In this document: positions 40,856 through 51,100 of the stretch, in pieces
Position numbering within the stretch: the first letter of the stretch is position 1
Layout of the letters: each line of letters starts with the position of its first letter
NCBI GenBank assembly: GCA_017548545.1
Contig: JAFYZW010000083.1
Location: 62,001 to 126,000 of the forward strand
Direction: 5' to 3'
Length of the DNA: 64,000 nucleotides
Source: Bacteroidales bacterium
GTDB taxonomy: Bacteria; Bacteroidota; Bacteroidia; Bacteroidales; UBA3663
Made by a program: the position numbers and the translations under genes
Notes under the pieces: generated by a model
The model's input: the letters and a program-made list of their open reading frames with translations, nothing else
Databases searched by the model: none
Told to the model about the DNA's origin: nothing

Positions 40856-43611
40856 CAGAGTTCCTTTTTGACAAAGCTGATTTCCTCGGTGATCAATTGG
40901 CGGATGGGTTCATAGCCTTTGGCCGTGATCTGCTTCTTGTCCATGTTGATCTGGGAATACTTCTCGAAATAGTTTTCCTTGACATCCTGCAGGAGCTTGT
41001 CCATATACTCGCTGCCGTTCTTCTTGCCAATCTCCTCGATGAGTGCCTCGTACTCGTCGTGGATGGTTTCGATGTGGCGCTTGAACTCCTGGTAGGCCTC
41101 GTCGCGGTACTCGCTGAGTTCCATCCAATAGTCGAAGAGCGGATCGCCCTCCTCGGTGTTCTGGTACTGGTAGTGACCGTCCTCGTTCTTGATGAGACCG
41201 AAGATAAGACCTTGTATCCACAGGCCCAACGAATCGTCGGCCTTCGGCGTGGGTTCGATGCGATAATCCTCGCGGATCATGCGGTTGAGCATGTTCTGGT
41301 CGAGGTGGCAGCTGACGGTCGAGCGGTCGTACTTGGGCTTGTAGCTCTGCAACGTGGCGATGTGGAAGGCGGGGAAGACGCCGAACTGACGATAGATGAT
41401 CACACGGTCGGTGGTGCCGAGGTTGGCGAAATCGACGGTGGCCACGGGGTTCTCGATCTTCTTCTTGAAGTAGTCATCCTTGAAGAGACGTGAGTTGAGC
41501 TTGTCGGGCACGCCGATGTAGTAGGAGTCGGTGGGAGCCACCATCGGGCGGTGTCCGCGATCGTCATACTGGATAAGCGGCTTGGACTTGTTGATGGCCA
41601 TGCGAACGACGTGTTCGAAAGCTGCGGGACTCATCTTGTCGAGCACATTGTCGATGGTCATGCCCTCCCAGACGGAAGCGGCCTTGAGACGCGATGCGAA
41701 GTCGGTGAGCTTGCGTAGCACGTCTTCGCTGTGCATGGTGTCGAGGCTGAAGAGCTTGTCGCCCTCGAACTCCTTGAGCAGGTCGGTGATGAGCAGGTCG
41801 TTGTCGTTGACTGCCACATCGCCCACGAACTCCTTGGCGAGGTCGATCTGGAAGATCTGCGTCTCGCGGTTGACCTGATTGACGATGCGCGAGATGGCGT
41901 TGGTGCACTCGTCGTTGACGTTGGAGAGCAGGCGCTTGATGTTCTGTATCTTGGTATATTGGTCAACCAGTTCGTTCTGCAGGCTGGTGAAGAACGAGAT
42001 GGCGAACGAGTGGCGCAGCAGGTCGCGCTTGTTGCGGGTGAGGTTGGCCACGCAGCTCAGCACATCGTCGGCATATTCCTGCTGACGCGAACGTGTCTTG
42101 AAGAACTTGGAGCTGTAGTCGGTGAGGTCCTGGATGGCGTTGTCGAGGGCGGAGACGAGCAACGGCTGCTGGTCGGTGAGGTCCTTGTACTCCTTGTTCA
42201 TCTCGTCGAAGAAGATGTTGACCTGCGACTGGATGCCAAGCACCACGGCTTCGGCGGCACCGATGCCGCACTCCTGGTTGATGGTCTTGACAAGGAGCTT
42301 GTGGAGCTCGTCGAAGACGCGTTCCTTGAGCTGGCGGAGCTTGCCGTCGATATTCTCCTGACCCTTCATGCCCGAACCGTTGAGGTAGTCCTGCACTTCA
42401 GCGTTGGCGCTGTCCTTGTTGTCGATCTCGGAGAGCTGGAAGGGCGGGTTGATGTCGAGCAGGTAGTCGATCACATCGTCGTGTTCGCCACCGCCATTCT
42501 CGCGGATCTTAACAGTGTCGGAGTCGATCCAACCATTGACAATGGAATCGCTATCGACACAGCTGTTGAACAAGCGTTCGATAAGACGCTTGACGGCCTT
42601 GTAGGCGTAGAGCGAACGCAGTTCGGAGCCCTTGAAGAGTATCTCGCAGACACCCATGCCGGCGCACCAGGCACGCTTGCCTTCGACATCCATTGTGCCG
42701 GCAGCAATCATCTTCTGCACATTGTCGCTCACCGAAGCCGAGGCACTGGAGAGTTCTCCGGCCGATGTGACAAGCGCAAGGCTGATCATGTCGGTGAGCT
42801 GATCGACGTGGTTGTAGATATCGCCATTGGAGTTGCGGTTGTCGATGAAATAGACGGTATCGAACGGGTTCTGGCTGGTTTCGAGAACGGGTGTTGACAC
42901 GTAGTCGAAGGTCACGGGTTTGCTGTCCATCTGCAGGTGCATGAGCCAGTCGAGGTCGAGGATGGCGCCGTAGGCATTGGGTTTGACGCGCGCCATGGCA
43001 GCATTGCCGTTGCCCATGCTTTCGAAGACGTCGGGGAGCACGGCGTAGCCCGTCAGCTTGCGGTTGGGAGCCAACTGACGCACCAGGTAAGCTGCATCGA
43101 TGAACGTGCCGCAACCTGTACCGCCGCAGACCGAGAAGATCATGTGAATCTCGACGTTGCTTGCAGCAAGCTCGTAACGCGGGTTGTTGGAGATCTGTGC
43201 ATCGGCGATGCGGTCGAGGACATTCTTGACCTGGGTCTGCATCTTCTGATAGTTATAGGTGATGGCGAAACGACCATTGGAGCGAACCTGGCCTGCACCG
43301 AGCATCATCGACTGGAGTGCGAAGATGTTCTTTTCGGCGAGCCACGTGAAGTGGTTGCGATTCACCTCGTAGAATGAGCGCGGATCCATCACCTGCAGCG
43401 AAAGCTGCTCGTAAGGCTCAAGACGGATCTTGCCCATCTTCGAGTCGATTTCCTTCTTGAAGGCGCCTCCGTCGGTATCTACACCGAGGAAGCCGATCAT
43501 GGGTGGCAGTTCGCCGTAGGTTTCGATAAAGAGTTTCTTGGCATTGAGCAATGCGTTCATGCCGGTTCCACCTAAGCCGATGTAAAGGCTGCGTTTGATT
43601 TTTGTTGCCAT
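40855..43611 (-). CDS. Tubulin/FtsZ-superfamily GTPase-like protein
   Basis: The 918-residue protein begins with a Rossmann-like YIGLGGTGMNALLNAKKLF (residues 10-28), continues with FLGVDTDGGAF (41-51), and has the tubulin signature loop as FSVCGGTGCGTFIDAAY (159-175; consensus GGGTGSG). VYFIDNRNSNGDIYNHVDQL and MISLALV follow, as in prokaryotic Tubulin_2-type proteins. The remaining 600 residues are mostly helical, far longer than FtsZ (about 400), and end in a charged helix. It has no signal or membrane segment. It sits between a membrane VWA protein (33 bases upstream) and the protease, and probably forms polymers or a scaffold at the membrane. Confidence 0.85.
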   Translation of the reverse strand: MATKIKRSLYIGLGGTGMNALLNAKKLFIETYGELPPMIGFLGVDTDGGAFKKEIDSKMGKIRLEPYEQLSLQVMDPRSFYEVNRNHFTWLAEKNIFALQSMMLGAGQVRSNGRFAITYNYQKMQTQVKNVLDRIADAQISNNPRYELAASNVEIHMIFSVCGGTGCGTFIDAAYLVRQLAPNRKLTGYAVLPDVFESMGNGNAAMARVKPNAYGAILDLDWLMHLQMDSKPVTFDYVSTPVLETSQNPFDTVYFIDNRNSNGDIYNHVDQLTDMISLALVTSAGELSSASASVSDNVQKMIAAGTMDVEGKRAWCAGMGVCEILFKGSELRSLYAYKAVKRLIERLFNSCVDSDSIVNGWIDSDTVKIRENGGGEHDDVIDYLLDINPPFQLSEIDNKDSANAEVQDYLNGSGMKGQENIDGKLRQLKERVFDELHKLLVKTINQECGIGAAEAVVLGIQSQVNIFFDEMNKEYKDLTDQQPLLVSALDNAIQDLTDYSSKFFKTRSRQQEYADDVLSCVANLTRNKRDLLRHSFAISFFTSLQNELVDQYTKIQNIKRLLSNVNDECTNAISRIVNQVNRETQIFQIDLAKEFVGDVAVNDNDLLITDLLKEFEGDKLFSLDTMHSEDVLRKLTDFASRLKAASVWEGMTIDNVLDKMSPAAFEHVVRMAINKSKPLIQYDDRGHRPMVAPTDSYYIGVPDKLNSRLFKDDYFKKKIENPVATVDFANLGTTDRVIIYRQFGVFPAFHIATLQSYKPKYDRSTVSCHLDQNMLNRMIREDYRIEPTPKADDSLGLWIQGLIFGLIKNEDGHYQYQNTEEGDPLFDYWMELSEYRDEAYQEFKRHIETIHDEYEALIEEIGKKNGSEYMDKLLQDVKENYFEKYSQINMDKKQITAKGYEPIRQLITEEISFVKKEL

Positions 43612-43644
43612 AATATGATGTTTTTTAATGATTTTGTCGAAGGA

Positions 43645-45390
43645 TTATTTCTTGAGGGTGATCTTGATCTTTTTGCCTGTAGCGAGGCTCTTCATCTCGA
43701 CGGGTGTCAATGCCTCGATGGTGTTGCCTGGAGGATTCATGGCATAGCCCGAAACGCCGAGGGCGCGGACACGTGTCTTCTTGGAGCCCGGGACAAGCGA
43801 CCACTCCTTGTCCCAGAAGTCTTCGGTGATGTATTTCACTTCGCCCGTGAAGATGCGGTTGAGCAGGTTCTGCTGGCGACGTCGGTTGCTAAATACCACA
43901 CGGCGACAGCCCTTGATGCGCGGATTCTTATAGATGGGCTGGCACTCCATCTGGATGCTGCTGAGTCGTATGGTGGGGTAGAGCAGCGGACGCATGATGA
44001 GGAACCAGACGATGAGCAGCGCGAGGATGATGGCGCAGATGATGATGACGGCCCACTTGAGCGGATTCATATCGACGTCGTAGCTGGAGCGCAGGGTGAG
44101 CTGATAGTCGGATACGGGTTCGCCGTTGATGTTCTCGAGGTTACGTTTCGAACTCGGCACAGAGATGAGCTGGTAGTAGTGCTTGCCCTCGCGGCTGTCG
44201 GTGTTGGGGATGATGCTCAACACGGCGGGTTGACCGGGGTCGATGTTGAGATTGCCATCGGAAGGCTCGCCGTTGAAGAGCAACTGACATTGCTGGCCCA
44301 GAGGTTTGTCCTTGTCGGTCGTTGTCTCGGAGAAGCGCAGCTGGATATGTGCACCCATCTTGCTCGCCGACTCGTTGAACTGCGGATTGAGGTCGAATGT
44401 GAGGGTGTCCTGGGCTTTGGCATCGCTCCACCAGAAGCTATCGTACCACTCTGCTTCGCCGAGGTCAATCTCCTCGGTAGGGAGGAGGAGCGAACGCTCG
44501 GCGATATTCTTGACATGGAGGATGAGGTCGGGATTGAGGATATCGATCTCGTCGCTGGTCACCTTGATGGGCACATCGAACGACTGGGGCATCTGGCTGA
44601 TGCCGACATTGGGAGTGAAGTGGAAGGTGGCACGTCCCTGCTGGATAATGCCGCCTGCAAGCGTGACTCCGATGGATGAATCGGCCGACTGAGCGCTGGC
44701 CTTGAAATTGCCTTCGGCCGAGAAAGGCAGGATGGCATCGTGCGGGTCGAGGGTGTTGTAGTTCATCTCTGTCTTGTCGAAGCTGCCAAACGGGTTCTGA
44801 ATGCCATTGACGGTCTTGAACTTGGGACAATGTTCGACAGCCGTACGGATACGGTCGTCGATGGCTTCGTTGGAGAGAGCTACGTAATAACCCTGCGAAT
44901 TGCCCGCGCGTTCGCACCATTGCCGGATACGCTTGCAGACGTTCTCGGTACCGTCGGGGCTGGGGTTCTTGTTGTCCTTGCCGTCGGTTAGCAGGTAGAT
45001 GTAGTTGTCCTTATTGGGATCAATGTAGCTTTGGGCATGGTCCCATGCCTGGCAGATATTGGTGCCTGTCAGTGCATCGGGATAGCGATAGACCTCCTTC
45101 TTAAACTTCGCCCAGTCGAAGTCCTTCTTGAGCTCGTGTTTCACCGACTTGCCATAGACGGTGCCCTGGAAGGGAACGATGGTCACCATCGTGTTGTCTG
45201 ACAGACGGGCAATATCCTTCTCAAGATAGTCGAGTGTGGCATCCCAGATGTGATATTCGGTCACCATTGAACGTGAACAATCCAGGATGTAGATATAGTT
45301 GCGTTCCCTTTGTGCCCAAAGGGAAGAGACGCAAGACATGAGTAAGGCGAGGACGAGAAATCGAGTCACCAGAGACTTTTGTTTCTTCAT
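43645..45390 (-). CDS. Membrane-anchored von Willebrand factor A protein
   Basis: The 581-residue protein has a signal peptide (MKKQKSLVTRFLVLALLMSC) and a VWA domain from about 30 to 200 with an intact MIDAS: D37-C-S-R-S41, Thr in DALTGTN (about 108-110) and Asp136 in LLTDGKDN. A beta-rich periplasmic region (about 210-440) is followed by one membrane helix (about 446-470, WAVIIICAIILALLIVWFLI) and a basic cytoplasmic tail of about 109 residues. This topology could link a periplasmic metal-dependent binding event to the tubulin-like protein. It is the first gene of the operon. Confidence 0.87.
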   Translation of the reverse strand: MKKQKSLVTRFLVLALLMSCVSSLWAQRERNYIYILDCSRSMVTEYHIWDATLDYLEKDIARLSDNTMVTIVPFQGTVYGKSVKHELKKDFDWAKFKKEVYRYPDALTGTNICQAWDHAQSYIDPNKDNYIYLLTDGKDNKNPSPDGTENVCKRIRQWCERAGNSQGYYVALSNEAIDDRIRTAVEHCPKFKTVNGIQNPFGSFDKTEMNYNTLDPHDAILPFSAEGNFKASAQSADSSIGVTLAGGIIQQGRATFHFTPNVGISQMPQSFDVPIKVTSDEIDILNPDLILHVKNIAERSLLLPTEEIDLGEAEWYDSFWWSDAKAQDTLTFDLNPQFNESASKMGAHIQLRFSETTTDKDKPLGQQCQLLFNGEPSDGNLNIDPGQPAVLSIIPNTDSREGKHYYQLISVPSSKRNLENINGEPVSDYQLTLRSSYDVDMNPLKWAVIIICAIILALLIVWFLIMRPLLYPTIRLSSIQMECQPIYKNPRIKGCRRVVFSNRRRQQNLLNRIFTGEVKYITEDFWDKEWSLVPGSKKTRVRALGVSGYAMNPPGNTIEALTPVEMKSLATGKKIKITLKK

Positions 45391-45449
45391 AGGTTTTTCC
45401 TTAGTTTTGGTATAGACTTATACCTTACGATTGTATAATAATATCGGCG

Positions 45450-45457
45450 CAAATATA
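45450..45457 (-). promoter_or_regulatory. -7 promoter element of the VWA-tubulin-protease operon
   Basis: The minus strand reads TATATTTG 60 bases before the ATG at 45390. Confidence 0.6.
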
Positions 45458-45692
45458 GTCAATTTTGCAATATCTCGGACAGTTTACATTGTTTTTTTGA
45501 TGAAATCAACCTTGAAAATGTCAGTTTGACTCGGAAACTGGGAAAATTGACACATCTTTTTTGCTGGGACAAAGATAATGAGTTTCGGAGATTAATCGGT
45601 GATTTTGACAATGTTGTCGGTATAGAATGAGAAAAAACGGCGGGAAATAGAAAAAAAAGAGGCGGATTCTTGGAGATTCGCGCGAATTGTTT

Positions 45693-45700
45693 TAACTTTG
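45693..45700 (+). promoter_or_regulatory. -7 promoter element for the SGNH hydrolase gene
   Basis: TAACTTTG matches TAnnTTTG, 19 bases before the ATG at 45719. The 328-base intergenic stretch 45391-45718 holds this element and the divergent operon promoter; a small hairpin (CAGTTT...AAACTG) lies near 45525, and nothing else is recognised. Confidence 0.6.
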
Positions 45701-45718
45701 CACCGAAAAATAATATCT

Positions 45719-46873
45719 ATGGAGGAACAAGCAAACAAATATACCAAATGGGTGGCTTGCTGGGGCAACGCCACGTCGATCTCCGACCGAAAGATGTCGG
45801 TGTATGCACGGGATATCACACTCAGGTACCCTATCAGGATGTGCTTCAGCGGCAGCAAGCTGCGTTTCCGCTTCTCGAACCTGACGGGCACCGAAGAGGT
45901 GACGCTCACCAAGGTGCGTGTGGCGAAAGTGGTGGAGCATTATCGTCCTGTGGCCATCACCTTCGATGGGGCCCGACGTATCCACATTGCACCTGGTAAG
46001 GAAGTTGAGAGCGATGAGATACCTTTGGAAATAAATGCAGGTGATGCTATCGAGGTGAGCATTTATCTGGGCAGCTATACGCAGATGAATGCCGGTACGT
46101 TGGTGACAGGACCACTTTCGAAGGGCAAGTTCTCGTACGGTGATTATGCCGATGCCAAGGTGTTGCCGCTTGACTTAACCAGGAACACCAATTGGTTCTA
46201 TTTCCTCAACACTATCGACATTCTGACCGAGGAGAAGAATCATGCCCTGGTGTGCTATGGCGATTCGATTACAGCGCAAAGCTGGCCCGATTATCTGGCG
46301 AACCGTGCTTGGAAGGAAGGATTACACGATGTGGCGATCATCCGACGCGCGGTGAGCGGAACACGCATCCTGCGCCAATACAATTGCATCACCTATCAGG
46401 CATACGGATTGAAGGGCGAGACGCGCTTCCCGATCGAGATGAATGTGGCGGGTGCGCGCGATGTGATCATCCAGCATGGCATCAATGACATCATCCATCC
46501 GGTGGGTGTCGATGTCAATCCGTTCCGTCCCATGAGCGATATGCCTACGACCGAAGACCTCATCGAAGGTATGAAGAAGTTCTATATCGAGCACGCCCGC
46601 CAGTTGGGCCTTCGTGTGTGGAGCGGCACACTGCTGCCTATCTGGAACTGGAGGACATACGCCGAGTTCCGCGACCAGATACGTCGTGAGTTCAATGAGT
46701 GGCTGCGCACTTCACCCGACTTTGATGGCTGCATCGACTTCGATCAGGCCGTGAGAGACCCAGAGCGACCCCTGGCTTTCGCTCCTGGCTGCGATTCGGG
46801 CGACCATCTGCATCCGAGTGAGCGGGCTTATGAGGCGATGGCCAACTGTGTGCCTTTGAAGCTATTAACTTAA
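45719..46873 (+). CDS. SGNH/GDSL-family hydrolase
   Basis: The 384-residue product lacks an obvious signal peptide. An N-terminal beta domain (residues 1-170) precedes the SGNH core: block I CYGDSITAQSWPDYL (Ser nucleophile), block III HGINDI and block V SGDHLHPSERAYEA (Asp/His). Such two-domain enzymes are esterases acting on acylated carbohydrates or similar compounds. ATG 45719 is used, since an in-frame TTG at 45698 overlaps the -7 box. The DUF362 gene follows 14 bases later and is likely in the same operon. Confidence 0.85.
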   Translation: MEEQANKYTKWVACWGNATSISDRKMSVYARDITLRYPIRMCFSGSKLRFRFSNLTGTEEVTLTKVRVAKVVEHYRPVAITFDGARRIHIAPGKEVESDEIPLEINAGDAIEVSIYLGSYTQMNAGTLVTGPLSKGKFSYGDYADAKVLPLDLTRNTNWFYFLNTIDILTEEKNHALVCYGDSITAQSWPDYLANRAWKEGLHDVAIIRRAVSGTRILRQYNCITYQAYGLKGETRFPIEMNVAGARDVIIQHGINDIIHPVGVDVNPFRPMSDMPTTEDLIEGMKKFYIEHARQLGLRVWSGTLLPIWNWRTYAEFRDQIRREFNEWLRTSPDFDGCIDFDQAVRDPERPLAFAPGCDSGDHLHPSERAYEAMANCVPLKLLT

Positions 46874-46887
46874 ATTTCTAAATAATT

Positions 46888-47967
46888 ATGAACAAAATGA
46901 TTAAACGAGCACTACTGCTTGGCCTATGTGGAGGAATGATGGCCAGCTGCAATTCGAGGAAGGCGCAGTCTAACAAGACGGAAAGCAACACCGATGGTCG
47001 CAGGTATGTGAATTATGACGAGCGTACGGGCGACGAGGCCGTCGTCTATTTCACCCGAGACCTAAGTGCCAATGGTCTGATTGCCGCATACGAAAAGGTG
47101 AACCAGAACATCGTGGGCAAGGTGGCAGTGAAACTGCATACCGGTGAACAGAACGGCCCCAACATCCTGCCTCGTGAATGGGTGAAAGCCCTATTTGAAA
47201 AGGATCTGAAGGATGCCATCATCGTGGAGACCAACACCTATTACGAGGGTGATCGCTATACCACCGAGAAACATCGTGAGACCCTGAAGGTGAATGGTTG
47301 GACCTTCTGCCCTGTCGATATCCTGGACGAGGATGGTACTGCCATGCTGCCAGTCAAGGGTGGCAAGTGGTTCAAGGAGATGTCGGTGGGCAAAAATCTC
47401 AAGAACTACACTTCCCTGGTTGCTCTGACCCATTTCAAGGGACATACGCAGGGCGGCTTCGGCGGTTCGAACAAGAACATCGGCATCGGTTGTGCCGATG
47501 GCCGTATCGGCAAGGCGATGATCCACACCACGCCCGGACAACCCGATCAATGGGACATCAAGGAGGAGGAGTTCATGGAACGAATGACCGAATCGACCAA
47601 GGCCACCGTCGACTTTTTCGGCGAACATGTAACATACGTCAACGTGATGCGCAACATGAGCGTGTCGTGTGACTGCGAGGGATTGGCCGCTGCTCCTGTG
47701 GTTACGCCCAACGTCGGCATCCTTTCTTCGACCGATATCCTTGCTGTTGACCAGGCTTGCATCGATATCGTTTTTGCCATGACTGAAGAGGAGCACCACG
47801 ATCTGTTGGAACGCATTGTCACACGCCATGGATTGCGCCAGCTCTCTTACATGAAGGAACTCGGTATGGGTCACGATCGCTACAAGCTCATCGACCTCGA
47901 CAATGGTGGCAAGCAGATCACTGCCGCTGAGGCAGCCGAAGGTCTGAAGCCGTTTGTAGCAGAATAA
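46888..47967 (+). CDS. DUF362 lipoprotein
   Basis: The 359-residue protein has a lipoprotein-type signal (ALLLGLCGGMMASC). The DUF362 domain shows VAVKLHTGEQNGPNILPREW, NYTSLVALTHFKGHTQGGFG and MSVSCDCEG, but I see no complete 4Fe-4S ferredoxin motif as in some family members. The function is unknown; family members are often annotated as iron-sulfur or DUF362 proteins near respiratory genes. It probably shares the promoter of the SGNH gene and ends at the terminator near 48012. Confidence 0.82.
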   Translation: MNKMIKRALLLGLCGGMMASCNSRKAQSNKTESNTDGRRYVNYDERTGDEAVVYFTRDLSANGLIAAYEKVNQNIVGKVAVKLHTGEQNGPNILPREWVKALFEKDLKDAIIVETNTYYEGDRYTTEKHRETLKVNGWTFCPVDILDEDGTAMLPVKGGKWFKEMSVGKNLKNYTSLVALTHFKGHTQGGFGGSNKNIGIGCADGRIGKAMIHTTPGQPDQWDIKEEEFMERMTESTKATVDFFGEHVTYVNVMRNMSVSCDCEGLAAAPVVTPNVGILSSTDILAVDQACIDIVFAMTEEEHHDLLERIVTRHGLRQLSYMKELGMGHDRYKLIDLDNGGKQITAAEAAEGLKPFVAE

Positions 47968-48011
47968 GCCTATCTTGCCGTTTCATGAATAGAAACGATG
48001 ATGCCTATTAC

Positions 48012-48056
48012 AAGGGGCGGCGATTTCAGAACGGAATCGCTGCCCCTTGGTCTTTT
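48012..48056 (+). terminator. Intrinsic terminator after the DUF362 gene
   Basis: AAGGGGCGGCGATTT (48012-48026) pairs with AATCGCTGCCCCTT (to 48048), with two wobble or mismatched positions, and is followed by GGTCTTTT. Confidence 0.75.
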
Positions 48057-48093
48057 GGGAGTCAAATCGTACAAAAAGGGCGGTTTTGTAGGT

Positions 48094-48137
48094 GATGTTA
48101 CATTGTTAGAGAAATTTGTTGCGTGAAATGTAACATC
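48094..48137. promoter_or_regulatory. Inverted repeat upstream of the hybrid sensor gene
   Basis: GATGTTACATT (48094-48104) recurs exactly inverted at 48127-48137, with 22 bases between. The right half-site reaches the -33 area of the promoter at 48155-48162, so it is a candidate operator. Confidence 0.5.
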
Positions 48138-48154
48138 TTCTGCGAATTATTCGC

Positions 48155-48162
48155 TATCTTTG
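48155..48162 (+). promoter_or_regulatory. -7 promoter element for the hybrid two-component gene
   Basis: TATCTTTG lies 37 bases before the ATG at 48199. Confidence 0.65.
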
Positions 48163-48198
48163 CCGCATATTTATCATGAATTACAATTTATAAAGATT

Positions 48199-51100
48199 AT
48201 GTTACACAAGCTTATTTCTTGCCGCCGCACCAGCATTGCAGTGTTGACGTTCGTCATGGCTTTGATAGCCCATGAGGCGAATGCCAAGTTGAATCTGCTC
48301 TATACCACCGAGAATAATCTGCCCAACAGCTTGGTCAATCAGGTGGAAGAGAGTGCCGACGAGATGATTTGGGTGGTAACCGAAGATGGGTTGTGCCGTT
48401 TCGATGGCTCTCAGTTTGTCACTTATACCGATGATTCGAATAATCCGCATTCGTTACAAAGCAATGTTGTACGAGCCATCTGTACCGACGATGATGGTCA
48501 TGTATTGGTGGGAACGATGGGTGGCGTGCAGATGTATAGACCCGAGACCGATGACTTTACGAGGGTGATCTGCGACACGCTACAGGGGATTCGCCCCGTC
48601 AATGTGTCGCATCTGACCCGTCTGGCAAATGGCGACTTCATCGCCTGCGGAAACAATACCTTCACGATTCACATTGATGAGGACGGTGAGCCTCACGCTC
48701 TGGCTAACGTCCTTACTAAAGAACTGGGAGCAAGTATTTGCTGTTGTCAGGATTATTTAGGCAACATCTGGGCAACCTCATTAGTGCGTGGTTTGCATCG
48801 TCTCAACAATCAGGGAATTTTGGAGGAGATAACATTAAGCGATGGCAACAAAGGCTTCAATGAATTGCTGACAGGTCCTGATGGTGTGGTGTATTTGGGT
48901 GGCGTGGATCGCGGCCTCTATAAATATAATAATGTGACACAGCAGATAGAGGAGATCACTCGTCCGGAAGACAATTACAGGGTGTGTGAGTTGCGCTGTG
49001 TGCCTGGCAAGCAACAACTATATGTATGTACTGATGGAGAAGGTGTCAAGATACTGGATTGTTTGACGGGACAGCTGATGGACTTCGACTTTGACGATGC
49101 TCAAATGGAGGCGGGAACTCAGAAGGTCCACTCGCTGACTACCTCGCGCAATGGTGATATTTGGATGGCAATTTATCAGAAAGGTGTGCTGGTGGTGTCG
49201 CGCAATCCGTTTGACTTCCACTATTTCGGCCCGCACTCCCTGCGATATAATAACATCGGGGATCGTTGTGTGACCTCCTTGATCCGTTCTCATGAGGGCA
49301 TTCTTTGGGTAGGCACGGACAATGGCGGTGTATATGGCTTGAATTCTCAGGGTGAAACGGTGGCGTATTATCCTTGCAATTCAGGACCGGGGTCGGTGCC
49401 GACTGCGTTGATTTCCTTGTATGAAGACTCACGTCATCGTGTATGGTTCGGTTCATACGGGCAGGGTGGAGGCATGATGGACGTCAAGACGGGCGTCTGC
49501 CATTACATACCCTTGGAGAACCAGCGAAGCAATACCAGCAATATCTATGACTTCGAGGAGGACGAGAGGGGCAATGTGTGGGTGGCTTCGATGGGTAATG
49601 GCATACTGAAGTACGATGAGCAGCGAAGAACGTTCGTGCGTCAGAACCTGCCTGCATCCTGCAACTGGGCGGGTGCCTTGTGTTATGACGCGGTGACTGG
49701 CCAACTGTATGTGGGCACATACAGTGGTCTGATGATCATCAACAAGCTTGATTCTGAGATGACGTGTGAACAGTATTACCCTGATCTAGTTGTCTATAGC
49801 ATCACTTGTATTTCTGCCACGCAAATCAGTTTGTGTACCAATGCCGGCCTGATCGTTTTCGATACACAGAAAAGATGCGGCCAGGTATATACGACACAGG
49901 AAGGTCTTCCCACTGACAATATCTTTGCTTCGCAGACCGATGGAGAAGGCAATCTTTGGGTGAGCAGCGGAAAAGGCATTTCGAAACTCAATCTGAGCCA
50001 GCGAACCATAACCAACTACACGTCGCGAGAAGGACTTCAGTTCAACGAGTTTTACAAGAATGTCTCGATGCGCGATGATGATGGGACGCTGTGGTTCGGA
50101 GGAACGGAGGGCATCAACTGGTTCAATCCGCAGGAGATCCGCAAGAACGAGACCATGGTCGAGGCTCGTGTAGTGAGGTTCAGTACCGACCTTAACAACA
50201 TTTTGCCCGACAAGGATGGTGTCTATCAACTCGAGGAGCGGGACCGTTCGTTCTCGATCGAACTGGCCACGCGCCCCATTATGCAGACCTTCAGTGTAGC
50301 TTATCTTTATGCAATGGACAACGACGCCTGGCAGACGCTGCCCCCCTCGGTCAATCGAGTCACGTTCAGTCGCATCAGTTCGGGTAAACATACGTTCCGA
50401 TTCCAGACCGATGTCGATGGAAAACTTTCGCCTGTCAAGACTGTGCAGATACTTGTCGCTCGACCGTGGTTCCTGAAATGGTGGGCGCTGTTAATATGGC
50501 TTGCCATCTTCAGCATCATTGTTTGGCTCGTTATCCAGCAACTTCGACGCCGATATCGTGAGACTAGACTGCGGATGAAGCATGCCCGTGAGGTGGCAAT
50601 CAAGGAAGAGAAACTGCAGTTCTTCATGAATCTTGCCCATGAGATTCGTACCCCTATGACGCTGGTGGTAAGTCCGCTGCAGAAGTTGATGTCGAATGAT
50701 ACGGATTCGGAACGCCAGCGCAGTTACCAGATTATCGACCGAAATGCCAATCGTGTGCTAGGCCTGATCAATGAGCTCATGGACCTCAGGAAGATCGACA
50801 AGGCTCAGATGCATCTGCAATGTCAGCAGTTGTTGCCTGCCCAATTGCTCCAGTACCTTTGTGATACGGTTTTGGATTTGACCCAAGAGCGGCAGATTAA
50901 CTTGAAATACAATAATCTGTTGCCCGATGGTTTCACGACATGGATTGACAAGGGATGCTTCGACAAGATCGTGATCAACCTGCTTTCCAATTCTATCAAA
51001 TATACACCTCGCGGCGGTCGGATTACTGTTGAATCCAAATTGTCGCCAGAGAATATGCTGCAGATCAGTGTGACCGATACAGGTGTCGGTATAACTCCAG

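Noticed and set aside
39371-40915. 514-codon plus-strand frame opposite the protease gene N-terminal part
   Set aside because: The opposite strand is in a well-organised operon; the antisense product has no recognisable domain or leader.
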